From: Vespula vulgaris
Taxonomy: Eukaryota; Arthropoda; Insecta; Hymenoptera; Vespidae
DNA: 64,000 bases
Assembly (NCBI RefSeq): GCF_905475345.1
Contig: NC_066590.1
Coordinates: 7,454,001 to 7,518,000, forward strand
Direction of reading: 5' to 3'
Shown piece by piece: positions 47,503-60,700 of this stretch. Each line of letters opens with the position of its first letter. Positions within the stretch are counted from its first letter, which is position 1. The notes below the pieces were generated by a model. That model was not told where the DNA came from. It saw only the letters and a program-made list of their open reading frames with translations, and ran no database searches. The position numbers were made by a program, and so were the translations under genes.

Positions 47503-50500
47503 GTAAGCTAGTTCTATCCTACTCTCTCTTTTTCTCTTTCTTTCTATCTCTTGAAAAAAAAAATATCCATTCCGATTTATTCAGAATTATGGTTGGGAAT
47601 AGCCATAAATCTCGACGACAAGATAAAACGACTCGTACTTTTCATTTTGTTGTAACTAGATTATTCGTAAAAAACGATTAGTTTTATAAACGCTATTGAA
47701 GATATCAAGGATCATTTTTATGAAAGTGATCATCGCGAATGTACTTATTCGTATTATATATTAAAAATACAAACGATATTTTTTCGAAATAAAGAATTTT
47801 TTGTTTTTTACGATTCCATACAAATTTAGTCGAATTAACTAACAATCGATTGATACGATCGATAACCCTCTACCGATAACTCGTATGAAACTTTCTCATC
47901 CTCCCGTAATAAGATTAATACCGAGAAGATAAGTATGAGGATTATTTAAAAAAAAAAAAAAGAAAAAGAGAAAGAAAAAAGAAAAGAAGAAATGAAAGTC
48001 CCTCGATTGGTAATATCGAACGTAATACATAATTTTATGGTTCAAGGGGTTAATTCCCAAAACGCGTCATTATGATTTACGAGGTGATAGATACAAGTTT
48101 TGGCTCTAGGCCAAAACACACGGGAGAAAAGGGAGCTTAGAAGATCTTTGCAAGAGATTAGATGGTCATAAATCTTGAATTAACTAATATCAGAGAGGGC
48201 AAGGGGAAGAAATTTCTCTTCTTACGTGAGCATCCACTGTAATACGTATATTTATCTATATCTACATACATATACGTAGAGTCGAAAAGGCAGATAGAGA
48301 CAGAGACAGGAAGATAGAGAGAAAGAGAAAGAAAGAAAGAGAGAGAGAAAGAGAGAGAAAAGAGATCCATGTTACCCGTTTCTCTTTGGATTTTATTCCA
48401 ACCTCTTCGAGTGTTCGTCTTCTTAGTTTTGCCTCTGGCGAGGTCTTCTGCCTTCTATCCATCCCCCTGTACCACCCACCCCCTTTGTTACCTACTTTCG
48501 TTTCTTCCTTTATGAATCCAGGTCGCAAAACGTGTACATCGCAAACGTTATACCATCGATATTAAAGTCCGACGGATCACCACGTGTCGTCCACAATATA
48601 TACTCCCTAAGATTGTCTTTTCCCCAAGTCCAAGAAGAAAGTTTTTTTTCTTCTTTTCTTTCTTTTTTTTTCTTAAACTTCTCTAATGGCTTTCTAGTTT
48701 TTTCAAAAGGATTTATTTATTATTATTAGTAATAATGTATCAGTAATGTTAATATTAGTGATGTTAATAATATAATATATTAATGTAATATATAATGTTA
48801 TAAATATAATAATGTAGTATATAATAATGTGAATATATTAGTAATATTATTGATAATTGTTAATATTAGTAATGTAATTAATTAATTTTACAAATTTCCT
48901 GGAAAAATCGATCGATCGGTACGTTTGTATGTTTTCTTTTTTTCTTTTTTTTTTTTCGTAGAATTATTGCGACGTAAAGGACATGTGTTGAATAATATGA
49001 TAAGCTATTGTGTTTAAAGGTTCACTACTACAAGCGTATTGTTTATGTCCTTCACATATTGGAAAAATATCCTTCCTGGTAGGTAGTAAAGAAACTTTTA
49101 TGAGTCATACGGAGAAACAGAAAGAAAGAAAGAGAGAGAGAGAGACAGATAGTTGTCATTAGTTAGGTCGTTTGTAAAGACATAAATCGCAATATGAAGA
49201 ACGTAATAACACTATTGATATTTAGAAAGAAAACAGTTCTTTATCTTATGTACTTACACATCGTTTTCAAGTATACCTATTGTTCGAAATATCGCTCGTA
49301 ATATTCGAACTCTCGATATCGATCACTCTGTCATCGCAACGCAAACATAATGTTTCTACGATTACCTCGAAAGTGGAAAGAAAGGGTTTGGTTGGTTGAA
49401 ACGACGATGGGGAAGGATTGGAAATCACTTTTGGCTCGTTTCTTTCACATAAATCGCCCTTTTTATCGATATCAATGCTCCGTGGTTTTCATAAAAGATT
49501 TAATGTACCGTTCATTCAACGAACTGCCAGTCTCTTCTCTCTAATAAAAATATTTAAGCGAGCGGAGAGATAATATCTTTATTAATCAACAGTACGTAAT
49601 ATAAAAATGTTACTTTTATTCTAAGAATAAAGGCGCACCTATAATCGCGTGACGGAAAATTCTATGAGAAAAAGAGAGAACGAAAAAAGAAGAAGAAGAA
49701 GAAGAAAAAGAAGAGATAAAAAATAAAGAATTATACGTAAGCATTACACATTATATGATTAGCAAGAAAGAGTAGCATAGTAACATTTAATTACCTTAAT
49801 AACCTTGATGTAATCTGGTTTCGTGTTATACTTGCATACGTAACAGAACATGTTGAGATCGTCCACTTTTTCTTATTTCTTCTCATTCAGAATATACGTA
49901 ATTCAACTCTCGTTTTATTTGCTAATGTTAGATAATTCTTTTTTATTAATTTTTTTTTGCAGTCACAATGATAAACGCGTTCATGAACATTGATACGTTC
50001 TTTTAAATATCGTGGTACATAGTTTGCATAGTTATTTCCATCACGTTCACGTTTTTCTTTTTCATTTGCTTTTTCTGTTTTCTCTATTTTCCTTTTTTTT
50101 TTTTAAATTTTCAATATTTCTTTTATTTTCTCGTGAATTTACAAGTATAGAAAAGAAACCAGAGAAATCGAAAATAAGCCGAATGTCGAACGATTTTCGA
50201 TCGATGAGCAAGTAAGTACGTCTTCTATTGCTAAGCCTTTTTAATCTTCATATTATCCTGTGTGTCTACAGATCGCGTAGTCGTCGAATCCTTTCAGACT
50301 CTTATCCTTGAATTGCTCGAGAAATGGAAGAACATTTAATAAATCTTTCCGTGAGAGATAAGTGGCTTCTGAATGTCTTGGTTCCTTTTTCCGATACTCT
50401 CTTTTCCTTTCTACCATTCCTTTATCAATTCTCGTTTAACCTAGTACATTTTGCTTTGTACAAATTTGAGAAATATTTCGATTTTTGTCTATGCTTGTAT

Positions 50501-50634
50501 GAAATCAATTAAACGGTGATATAAATTATATTATATTTTGTACTTAGAATCACTGTCAAAGTGATCCTTTGCTACTTTCAATCGGAAACGTATTAACTAT
50601 TTGTTACGTATTTCACTAAAAAAGAAATCAGAAG

Positions 50635-50636
<2 letters not shown>

Positions 50637-50666
<30 letters not shown>
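50637..50666. repeat. (GA)n microsatellite
   Basis: A pure GA run of about 14 units. Confidence 0.9.
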
Positions 50667-50670
<4 letters not shown>

Positions 50671-52300
50671 GAGAAATATGGATATTTCGATAGTGTGCAT
50701 TCTAGTTTGAAATTCCAATCGTTCGTATAGTACATGCATAGGTAACGTCGAAGTTTTACGAGAAAGGGTCGACATACAGTTCGATATATAGTATGTCCTT
50801 TGCTACGAGATAGTCAGTACAAATCGTTGTACAAATGGTGGTCAAGATAGATGGAAAATGTCTTCCTCTTTTCCTATTCCCTTTATAAAGATACAACGTT
50901 TATTCTAAAGTGTATGAGAGCAAGAGAGAGAGAGAGAGAGACATTCACTTTTATAAACGCAATAGGAATTCTATTTGTTCGAATAATCATCAAGATAGAT
51001 AACTGGTAACAATTCGAGAAAGATATTTCATTTATTTTGATCAAATCTTTTCTTTACGTAGAAAGAATATAGTCACATGATTTTTCATAAAATACTCGAA
51101 AACACTTGTTCATTTATCATCCGACGTTAACGTACTTTTTACTATCACAGTTGGTTAATCCAGCGTGAGTACAATTCGAATAGCAGATAATGGATTAGAA
51201 TGGCAAATAGAATTTTATTCTTATTGCGAATGAATGAATATATTTGATCGAATACAACGTGCGCGAGAGAAAAATGTTTTATTCATTATTTGGATAATTA
51301 TTCGCTTATCGTTCCAAGTGTTTTTATCAATTATTGTCGTATGTATCTTTTGCGAAGCTCATGAATATAGGTGTGTATATATAATAAAACATGATTTATC
51401 TCAGTGGATTATTATTCGAGTAAAAAATGTGAATTTATTTATACCATCTTACATAAATATTCCAGTAATGGCCGAATTTGCATTTTTTTCTTTTTTTATT
51501 TCCAGAATACACTTCGGATGAAATTTCAGCTTTGATACCCTTTAAAATTTGACACACGTAGTATCTCGTAAATAATACGAATCAGAAGGAAGAGAAAAAT
51601 ATTTGACAGACACGTCTCTTTCGATCAATCCCGTTACTACGTACTATAAATCAAAACAAATAAATATTCTTTTCGTAAAACTAAAATAGTAGGTCCCCTT
51701 CGAGCCATCCGTTCGTCGTATTTGTTTGCTTATTTATTTACGAATGTCAATTTTATTTAATCCACTTGTCGGTTTCAAAGTTTCAATTCAGGCGTTTTGT
51801 GTTGAAATCGACATCGTCCGGTTCAACTTGGCAAACCGAACGTCATTTGATTAGGCAGAGTTCGAACTCGTAATCAGCGGACACACGTGGATTCGATGGA
51901 AACTACGATCGAGTAACATCGATGTCAGCATTCCGGAATAGGCGAATGAGAGTAGCAGAAAGGTGTATAGCTACAGGATAGCCGATAGAATAATAATGTA
52001 AAAGGATTCGAATGACAATCGCGCCAAACGGACCTCTGTAAATGTGAATATTGCAAAGCTTTGTCGTTCGACCGTAATTGAAACGTAAATTTTCTCCTGG
52101 TGTCCAATCGTCCCTACAGACCTAGAACAAACTCGCTACGCGTCGATAGCCTAAACGTGAGCACGAGTTTGATTGGTATAGGATCCTGGTTTCCAACGGG
52201 TCACACGTATAAAGTACGAAAGGTTATTCTTCGTGAAAATAACTCTTCATTTCAAACGGTTGCTCGTAAAATGGGGAATGTAGAACGATCGTTAAAAAAA

Positions 52301-52303
52301 AAG

Positions 52304-52338
<35 letters not shown>

Positions 52339-52341
52339 ATA
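52301..52341. repeat. (AAAT)n array
   Basis: About nine AAAT units. Confidence 0.92.
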
Positions 52342-53374
52342 GAAAGAAAAAAGCAAGAAATTTTAATGGCATATTTTATCAAAACTAATTTAGTCTCATG
52401 CATATAGATACGTATACATTTTCGAAAAAGTTTTTCGATTATATATTTTAAACTAGTCGTGAAAACTATGCGAAGTGGAGATTTTTTTCTAGGATTTTTT
52501 TTTTCGAAACAATATCAACCCTTTTCAATAAAATAAATTCCTTTTTGCTTGAAATACTTCATGCAAACATTTAGATCACAAAGAGTATAAGAAAAATTCT
52601 ATCGAAATAATATGCAATTTAATTATACGAAATCGTTGAAACTTTTTATCCGACAATTTCATTCTAATTGTCTTACTAATGTCACGAATAGAATCTTATC
52701 AATAATTCTGATCTAGTAATCGATTTTAGAATTATTAATCACGTATGTCGTCGAAGATATCGCGACTATCTTTGAGAGAAAATATTTACATAAATCCACC
52801 ATGAAAGATAACATGGTTTAATCCTATATAAGAGTTTTTTTCTTTCTGTTTTGACCATATACATACTCCCACTACGTGTACTATATATCTCTACCTCCCA
52901 CGTGCGAGTTTGTTAGACGAACAAGCCTAGCTTGCAAATCGCCGGAGGCTTTTTCACGGGGAATTGCTTCCGTTTTACGTATTAATACATTCAAGCGTTT
53001 GGTTAGAGTCGTAGGATGGCTAGGTTTGAGAGATAGGAGGTGGGGGAAAGCATGACGCGTTTAAAGTTACGAAAACCCCTGCGGCTCGGATCATCCTTGA
53101 TGTGGTGACGACTTGACGGCAAGGTTCTCGCAATATCGTCGTCGGACTCTTGGCCAAAGGCGATGAGTGCAAAGTTGACGTCGTCTTGTTTCTTCTCTCG
53201 ATTTTCTTTTACACGGTTAGATCCTTTTAAAGAATTTTTCCCTTGAATTTTGTCATCTCCGACGTCACGTGAATTTTCTTTTCTTTTTTTCTTCGTCCTT
53301 GTTCTACTGCTATCAGTGCTATATTACCACTACTTCTTACGGGAAAAGATTTGAAGAAAGTATTATTTTCGGGG

Positions 53375-53600
53375 GAGGAAGGGGAGGATAAAAAAGAGAA
53401 AGAAAAAGAAAAGGAAGAGTTATTTCTCAGAGTTAATAAATTCGATCGTGAAAGAATTCGAGACAGAGAAGAAGCGAGAGAAAAAGAAATTTTTCATTTT
53501 CTTCGAAAGCTTCTCCAGGAGATAAAGAAAAAGAGAAAGAGAGAGAGAGAGAGAGAGAAGGATAGAAGGATAGAGAGAAAGAGAAAGAGAAAGAGTCATT
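53375..53600. repeat. Purine-rich tract with (GA)n
   Basis: A long A/G-rich stretch on the plus strand whose open frame (53351-53611) reads Lys-Glu and Arg-Glu repeats. It resembles other purine tracts here and is not taken as a gene. Confidence 0.75.
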
Positions 53601-53742
53601 ATACGATGTAATAATTCTTCGCCTTCCGACGGCTTTTAATTAAGGCCGCCGCACTTGCGTCAAACGTCTTAATACGAGATGTCCCGAGATAAGGAGGAGC
53701 TGCCGACGCCACTGTTAGACGACCGTTCTGTCTAGGAGTCAA

Positions 53743-53776
<34 letters not shown>

Positions 53777-53812
53777 GATGTGAGGCAAAGGAAGAGAGAG
53801 AGAGAGAGAAAG
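53743..53812. repeat. (GA)n tract
   Basis: Two GA runs separated by about 20 bases of mixed sequence. Confidence 0.88.
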
Positions 53813-54358
53813 ATATATATCGCTCGCGGTGAGTTAGTAGGCGCGTTTACATTTCTCTCGAGCCGCTTACAACCGTGATTACCACAGACTGATGCGAGTA
53901 ATTTCGCGAGAAAACTGCCCACTTACCAAAGTTTCCTGAGGCCACGTGTTATCGTCCAAAACTTACAGTCTTCTCTCTCTTTCTCTCTTTCTTTTACTAT
54001 TTTTTTTTTCGTTCCATCTTTGGTTGACTCTTTAAGTTCGATCGTGAGAAGTACGATAACATAATCTTCGATCAATCTCATCGATTTTATATCATATCAC
54101 TTTTTTCCTTTTTATTTATCAATGATACATCAACGAAACGATAATAATAGTAGCGGTAGATCGTTGATCGGACACTGCATTGCTCCCTCGATTGAAACGT
54201 CAGAAAGACTAATGGTCGATTCGTCTACTCGTTCCTTGGCCTTCTAGAGATAACTCCATCCACTCTTTAAAGTCCGTCGTCTTCGTCGCCATTTTCGAAG
54301 TTACCACGCGGAGAGAGTTCTTGGAGAAAATCAAATTGAAGAGAACACGTAGAAGCTG

Positions 54359-54421
<63 letters not shown>
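54359..54421. repeat. (GA)n microsatellite, about 30 units
   Basis: One of the two longest pure GA runs in the window. Confidence 0.95.
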
Positions 54422-54424
<3 letters not shown>

Positions 54425-54647
54425 TAGGGAGAGAAGAAAAGGGAATAAGAGCCAGATTGGGTGGCTATCTTCGTCTCTTCGTTGCTTTCGATGACCGTCT
54501 TGAAAAGTTCAAGAAGTTTTCGCGAAGAATCATCATTTTTGATCTTCGAACATTTTTGTTCTAGCTAAGGTTACATTTGAAAGAAGTATAAATTGTATTC
54601 GTATAGATATTGAGGACTTGTCTTTAAACGAACGCGAAGAAAGAAAG

Positions 54648-54704
54648 AAATAGACGGACAGATAAATAGATAGATGGATAGATAGATGGATAGATAGATG
54701 GTTG
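54648..54704. repeat. (GATA)n array
   Basis: GATA units with GGAC and GGAT variants. Confidence 0.9.
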
Positions 54705-54864
54705 ATGAGGTCGAGAGTTAACAAACTCGAAAACACCCACCTCGTTTCAAGCCGTCCAATCGATCCATCCACTTCCTTCTTCGAAATTACCTGCTGTTGA
54801 GAGATAACGCGTAAGAGGCTAGAAATCGTTTTGTATCTATGTACATACATACATATGTACATGT

Positions 54865-55017
54865 ATGTATATACCCAAAGGATACGTGCAACTCGTCATG
54901 CTAAACGAAAGCTGGCCCACGGAGCTTGATTTTGCGGATCTGTTTAGGTATCAGATAAGGAGCCTCGATCAATTACTTACTTCAGACATCTTGAGCATTT
55001 TACTACTTACCACTTGA
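54865..55017 (+). CDS. Weak candidate small frame
   Basis: A 50-codon frame that leaves an AT microsatellite and runs through mixed sequence. It includes MLNESWPTELDFADLF and a Leu-rich end before TGA. A donor-like TTTAG|GTATCA interrupts it at 54948. No domain is recognised. It could be a small protein, part of an exon, or chance. Confidence 0.15.
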   Translation: MYIPKGYVQLVMLNESWPTELDFADLFRYQIRSLDQLLTSDILSILLLTT

Positions 55018-56692
55018 CTCATTTTACTGAAAGATAATTAAAAGTTAGATCTTTAAAAGATATTTCTTAATAATTTTATTTATCATGAAATGTGCATGTG
55101 TGTATATATATATACATGTAGGTATATAAATGTTTTTTTTCTCAACTGATATAAGAGTCACAGATAATCACGATTTCATTCGATATTATTTCTAAATATT
55201 AAAAGATATTTTAACTTAAAGAGTTCGTAATTTATACCTTGTACAAATCGAAATTTTTCGGATTTAATTTAACTGTATTATTGAATTACATTAAATATTT
55301 AATAGTTATTTTATATCAAAGTAAACGAATTGTTTAATTTGTAAAAGATTTTCAAAAGGTTCTTCAAGTAAAATTTTATTGCAAATTCGAGAAAATCTTA
55401 TCGTGATACAAATAAAAAGCCATATATTTAAAATAACACACGACGACTTCAGTCTATCTACTACGTATCTTCAATATATTAGATTTTTAATAATCGTATT
55501 AATATTATAAACATATCATCCGCGACGTATGAAACCATCACACCAAATAAATCGTACCGCACGGCAAGAAGTTTGAGAGAATGTTGATCTAAAACTATCT
55601 TCGTAAAATTCACGAGACAATATCGCACGATACCTTGTTTCTACCGTAGCGTTCTTCGACTAAGAAACTTGAAGTATCTCGTCTAATATAAAACTTTCGA
55701 AGATTTCAACTGTTAAAAGAAGCAAACAATTTTCGTTATAAAAATCGTTAGAGTTAGTCTAATCTAACGACGACGAAGTGAGTTAAATTTTAACAATCAC
55801 ATTTGTTTCTCATTAATGGAAAGGCATTAATGAAAAGAGAAATCAATCTTTGTAATCGTGAGAGTACTCTTTATCGTAAAAATAGAAGATTTCGAAACGC
55901 GTGCCAGGAAGAGGTGAATTAGAAGATGGGGGGAAGGATAGGGGAGGAGAATGCAGAGAATGAAGAGGAGGAGAAGAGAGGGAGAGGCTGTTGCAGTTGC
56001 CGTTGTAATAACGGTAACGACAGAGTAGTAGTATAGAATATGGTGAGATCGGATCTTTGGTACTCCGACGCCGAGAGATATGACTTATGCAATGGCCAGC
56101 AATGTAATCGCTGCTTATGGTTATGCTCTCGCTAATACCAGATAACATATTACTTATGTATAGGGAGCACGTGTATGCATTATGCATAATATCTTCCTTG
56201 GTACACTCTCGTCGTCCTGGCTTACCGTCTTACCAACGTTCTTTCTTTCGTTATTCTTCCTCCATATTCATCCTTTCTTATATCCTTTCTTACTTTATCC
56301 TTCCTTTTAAATCACGTAAACGAGTGTACGTACATACTGCGTGGGTGCGTGTGCATATGCATCTCTTTCTTTGTGTATATGCGCGTGTGTGTAGTTCGCG
56401 AGCATGTATCGCATATGCCGGCCATACGTTACGCGATTAAACGTGGCTTCGTTACTTCTTCGATCTACTTTTCGAGGTCGTTGAAGAAGAAACGGTCACT
56501 CGGATACTACCAGAAAAAAGAAATAAAAAGAAAGAAGAGGAGGAGAGGGAAAGGGATGTTTTTTTGCTAGACATCGCGCGTGCTAGCTCTAGGTCTCAGG
56601 GATAAAGCCTTGAACCGGCCAACTAGAGTGTGAGGATAATAGATAAATGTCTCTCCTCTTCGTGTTTTTCTTCTTACCTTTTTTTCTTTTAA

Positions 56693-56725
<33 letters not shown>

Positions 56726-57434
56726 TTTTCTTTCTCTCTTTTTTTTGTTACAACTAATTACAGTCTCACGGATATCGGAGAAAAAGCGTTCGATCAATTA
56801 ACTCTTACTTTACTTTCCCGTACTTAATGATTATTTATTATATCGAGGAAAATTTGTTATTGTACGTAATTGAACTTTTTTCTTTTTCTTTTCTTTTTTT
56901 TTTATATACTGAATTTGAATGATATTACCGCGGTAATAAAAAAAAATAATGAGAAGTTACTATATCCATAGCAGAAATTGACGATATCGAAAGAAATCAG
57001 ATTAATGAGCGAAATGTATTTGATTATCTTCGTTCGATTATCTCGATAGAAATAAATTAAACTTCTCTGTGATGAATCGAAGCCTAGCTGAAGTTAAATC
57101 TATCAAGGTCCGATAGGAAATACCTCTATCCCCCGTAAACTTTGTTAAACAGGATCGAGATGCCCATAATCACATAGGGAACTAACCTGGCATTATGTTT
57201 TCCTGAATATTTGCAAGTTAACCGACTGCGTCCGAAACTTGTTCCTCGTACCTATTGTAATGAAGTACGATAACGACTTCCTAACTGCGAACATGTAATG
57301 TGGCTTCTCTACGATGAAGTAATCGATATTTACGCGCCGTTCGAAACCTAATAAATTCTCTGAACGTTGTATTAGTGTTTTTCAGAAAAAGATATATACA
57401 TATATATATATAATATATAAAGGGAAGAAGAGAT

Positions 57435-57461
57435 AGAAAGAGAGAGAGAGAGAGAGAGAGA
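57435..57461. repeat. (GA)n microsatellite
   Basis: A short pure GA run following an AT run. Confidence 0.88.
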
Positions 57462-57914
57462 CAGAGGACTTCTTTTTTGTTGTAACAAATCACGTTTTCT
57501 TTTCAATCAGTATTCCTAAAAATCCTGAGAAAGTTAAATCGTCTTTGATCCTCTCTCTAACATAAATTTTTGAGACGGAAACGTGTTGAACGTTCAATGT
57601 ATTCATACATAATTTTACATAGTGTGTGAACATAGCGAGGTATAGCACGGAATAGTTTCACGTATGAAAGACAGAGAAAAAGAGATAGACGGAGAGAGAG
57701 AGAGAGAGAATAAAGAGCACGGCAAGTGCTTAAAAGGATCCCCGTGTTTGAGCTTGGAAAGTGACGTTTCTAATACCCCGTGAAAACGTACGTAGTACGA
57801 GGAAAGGAAGTGACGCAAGTATACGTGCACCACGCGGTACCGCGATCGCGCGGGAAAACGACGATCGCGTTGCATTAAAGAACGATGAATATTCATTCGC
57901 CCATCTCCGGCACG

Positions 57915-57919
<5 letters not shown>

Positions 57920-57960
<41 letters not shown>

Positions 57961-57961
57961 C
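57920..57961. repeat. (CT)n microsatellite
   Basis: About 14 CT units, then CTAT/CTCC units. Confidence 0.9.
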
Positions 57962-58150
57962 CTATCTATCTTTATCTATCTCTTTCTCTCTCTTTTTCTC
58001 TTTCCCTGGTTACTAGAAATCTGAATTTTTCAGGCAGCTTGTTTATACAAAATGTTATTTCTCCGGTTCATTGATTTGTTTCCGATGTTTTTTTCATTTG
58101 TTCTACTGCAATCCATTCAACCGAAATAACGAGATTTTTTTTCATTTTTG

Positions 58151-58153
<3 letters not shown>

Positions 58154-58198
<45 letters not shown>
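58154..58198. repeat. (AT)n microsatellite
   Basis: A pure AT run of about 21 units. Confidence 0.94.
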
Positions 58199-58204
<6 letters not shown>

Positions 58205-58669
58205 TAGATATATATGTATATATAGTTTTTTTTTTTTAATTCTTTTTTCGATAACAACGATGATGATGAAGCGCAACTTGCATACGATTTATTTGCATCG
58301 CATTAACCTACGTGTAATGAGAAATTTCGTTTTTGTCAATATTAAATAAATAAATAGAAAAAAAAAAATAAAAGAAGAAAGAATATAAAAGTTTAGATAG
58401 AATAAGTGAATCACAATCCTCTTGGAAAGATTATCAAGTATGTTTGCACCGTTGTAGAGGATCTTAATGAAGCTTCTCGATCTTGAAACGATCGTCTTTT
58501 AGCGTAACGATTCTTGTAGGAAACGCCTAGTCATTCGTTGCATAGTAATGGCTCTATAAATCGGCTGGGATTAACCGGAATGGCAGAATTTAAATGTTGA
58601 GCGTTCGTCGCATCCAATTTGCTCGTGAATCGAATCGGCAGATGCGTTTTCTCTTCTATCATCATATAC

Positions 58670-58672
<3 letters not shown>

Positions 58673-58716
<44 letters not shown>

Positions 58717-58738
58717 CATACATACATACATACATAGA
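58673..58738. repeat. (AT)n then (CATA)n
   Basis: About 18 AT units followed by six CATA units. Confidence 0.93.
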
Positions 58739-58862
58739 AAACGTGTAGGTGGCTTTCTAGTGACGAAGAGATGACTAGCGAAGAAAAGAGATAGAAAATG
58801 TCTTTCCTTGCAGAATCTTTAGATCGATAGCGCTATCTTGACGTACTATTTTTCTCTATCTC

Positions 58863-58865
<3 letters not shown>

Positions 58866-58899
<34 letters not shown>

Positions 58900-58904
58900 C
58901 TCTT
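58866..58904. repeat. (CT)n microsatellite
   Basis: A pure CT run with one CG interruption near its end. Confidence 0.9.
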
Positions 58905-60067
58905 TCTTATTTTTTTGATACGAACGTTCTTTCACCTTCGCCCATCATCGTTATTTATATACCGTTCTCCGGTTAATATCGTCGTGTTTTTTGCCATCCC
59001 GAACGATCTTCCGTACCTCACCATGGATTTATTTATACACCGTTCATGTAGTTTCTCCATTTTTTTTCTATTTTTCTTCAGTTTTTCTCTCTTATTTTGT
59101 AGAATCTCGTGCATCTCGTTGATGTAGAAGATCTGGCATAAAAAAGGAAATGGTGGTCTTATGACTCTTCGATCGTTCGATCAAAAGGAAAGAGAAAGAA
59201 AGAAAAAAAGGATAAAGAAAAGAAGAGAGAAAGAAAGACAGAGAGAGATAAAGGATTATAGGCATTCTCTGCAAACCTCGATGAGGGTTAGAATTTAAAA
59301 CCATAAAAAAAAAAGAAAATAAAGACAGAGAGAAAGAGAAAAAAAAATCAAATATAAAAATTCAGGCGTCACTGCTTGTCGCCGTACGTGTTCGCAAGAA
59401 ACAAACAATGGCGTCTGAGAGACGGAAATAATGCAGAGTCGAAAAGTTGGTTGGTCGTGTATAGTAAAGCCTCTTTCCTCTTTCCATCCTCCCTTAGCTA
59501 TTTGTGTGTGTGTGTGTTACTCCCATAGCCTCTCTTTCTCTCTCTCTCTCTTTTTCTTTCTTTCTCTGTTCTGTCCCTTACTATATCCGTTATGTATATA
59601 TGTATATGTGTTTGCTCCTCGCCAGCTACCTTCACGACCTCTCGTTGGCTGCTGGTAGTATCGTCGTCGCGTCGTGCGACAAAAGTTCTAAAACAAAAGT
59701 CGGCCTGCTTTCGTGAATAGCCATCCACCAAACTTTCGTGCGTCGTCGTTCCGTTTCCTTTGACAAAGTCACCCGTTAAACAGTGCTACAAGGCCGTTCC
59801 ATTGTTTGCCTGCGTCGCTATTAGTCTGTGAACATTCTCTCTCTTTCTCTCTCTCTCATTTTTCTGGCCTCGAGGGGTATCAGACTGTCGCCGGTTCGTT
59901 CTTCCATATGCAAGAAGAAACAATGCTTAGTCTCTCTAAGACGATAACAATTCTCCATTTTAAAAACATATATCCGTAAGTTAGGAAGAAAAATTGTTCG
60001 AATTCGATCTATTCTTTTTTCGACCGTGATACTTAACAAGAGAAAAAGAAAGAGAGACAAAAAAGAG

Positions 60068-60070
<3 letters not shown>

Positions 60071-60107
<37 letters not shown>
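60071..60107. repeat. (GA)n microsatellite
   Basis: A pure GA run of about 17 units. Confidence 0.92.
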
Positions 60108-60108
<1 letters not shown>

Positions 60109-60479
60109 AGTAAAATTATTTCAAAGACGACGAGAGACCGTCACGACCTGACCTCTCATTTTATAAAAAGAAAGAAAGAAGGAAAAGAAAGGAAGAAAAA
60201 AAAATAGAAAGAGAATCTTCGTGTAATGAACATCGGACGTCGAAAGCCGATAGATAAATTAGAGTACGCTTGACGGTCAAGCTTCAGCCGTTTCAATTAG
60301 GAATCTGTCGTTTTTCTGTTATACCCTCTCCCTCCCTCCTTCTCCATCTACAATCCTCCATCCCCTCTACCTTTACATCCTCCTTCTTTTATTTTTTTAC
60401 TCTACCATTTGCTTCGTTTAGTTCTGATCCCTCCCACCCTTCTCCCTTCCTCGTCTTTTGTTTCCTACGTTCGTGGTTA

Positions 60480-60700
60480 ATATTTCATTTTCTCGGTCCG
60501 GTGGCGGCACGGCCAGGGAGAAGCGCATGCGCGTTACCTCGAGGTGGTCGAACTAAAAAACAAAAATGAGGGTTGAGGTTGGAAGGGTTGGAGGGGGAGG
60601 AAAGGGGAGGGAGAGAAAAAGAGAGGTCGTAAAGTTCGTTTCATTCGAATGCCGAACATGTACCCCTGGAGCTAGCCACCGTCATGCGCATTTACATACG
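60480..60700. promoter_or_regulatory. GC-rich, promoter-like island with NRF1-type palindrome
   Basis: GGTCCGGTGGCGGCACGGCC is followed by the palindrome GCGCATGCGC at 60523-60532, the core of the NRF1 (insect erect wing) site. Further ATGCGC copies lie at 60684, 60850, 61523 and 61539. A TATA-less promoter or an intronic enhancer is possible. No exon is identified on either side. Confidence 0.3.

Noticed and set aside
51234..51521. 95-codon hydrophobic frame resembling a membrane protein
   Set aside because: It lies in AT-rich DNA where Ile/Phe/Tyr codons arise by composition; no conserved pattern is visible.
53351..53611. Lys-Glu-rich frame resembling a charged coiled coil
   Set aside because: It is a purine tract; every purine tract here gives the same Lys/Glu/Arg reading.
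9407..58298. Recurrent octamer motif ATTTGCAT/ATGCAAAT (9407, 25833, 43975, 47228, 51476, 58291) as a significant cluster
   Set aside because: About this number is expected by chance in 64 kb of AT-rich DNA; only those inside complex islands are mentioned.
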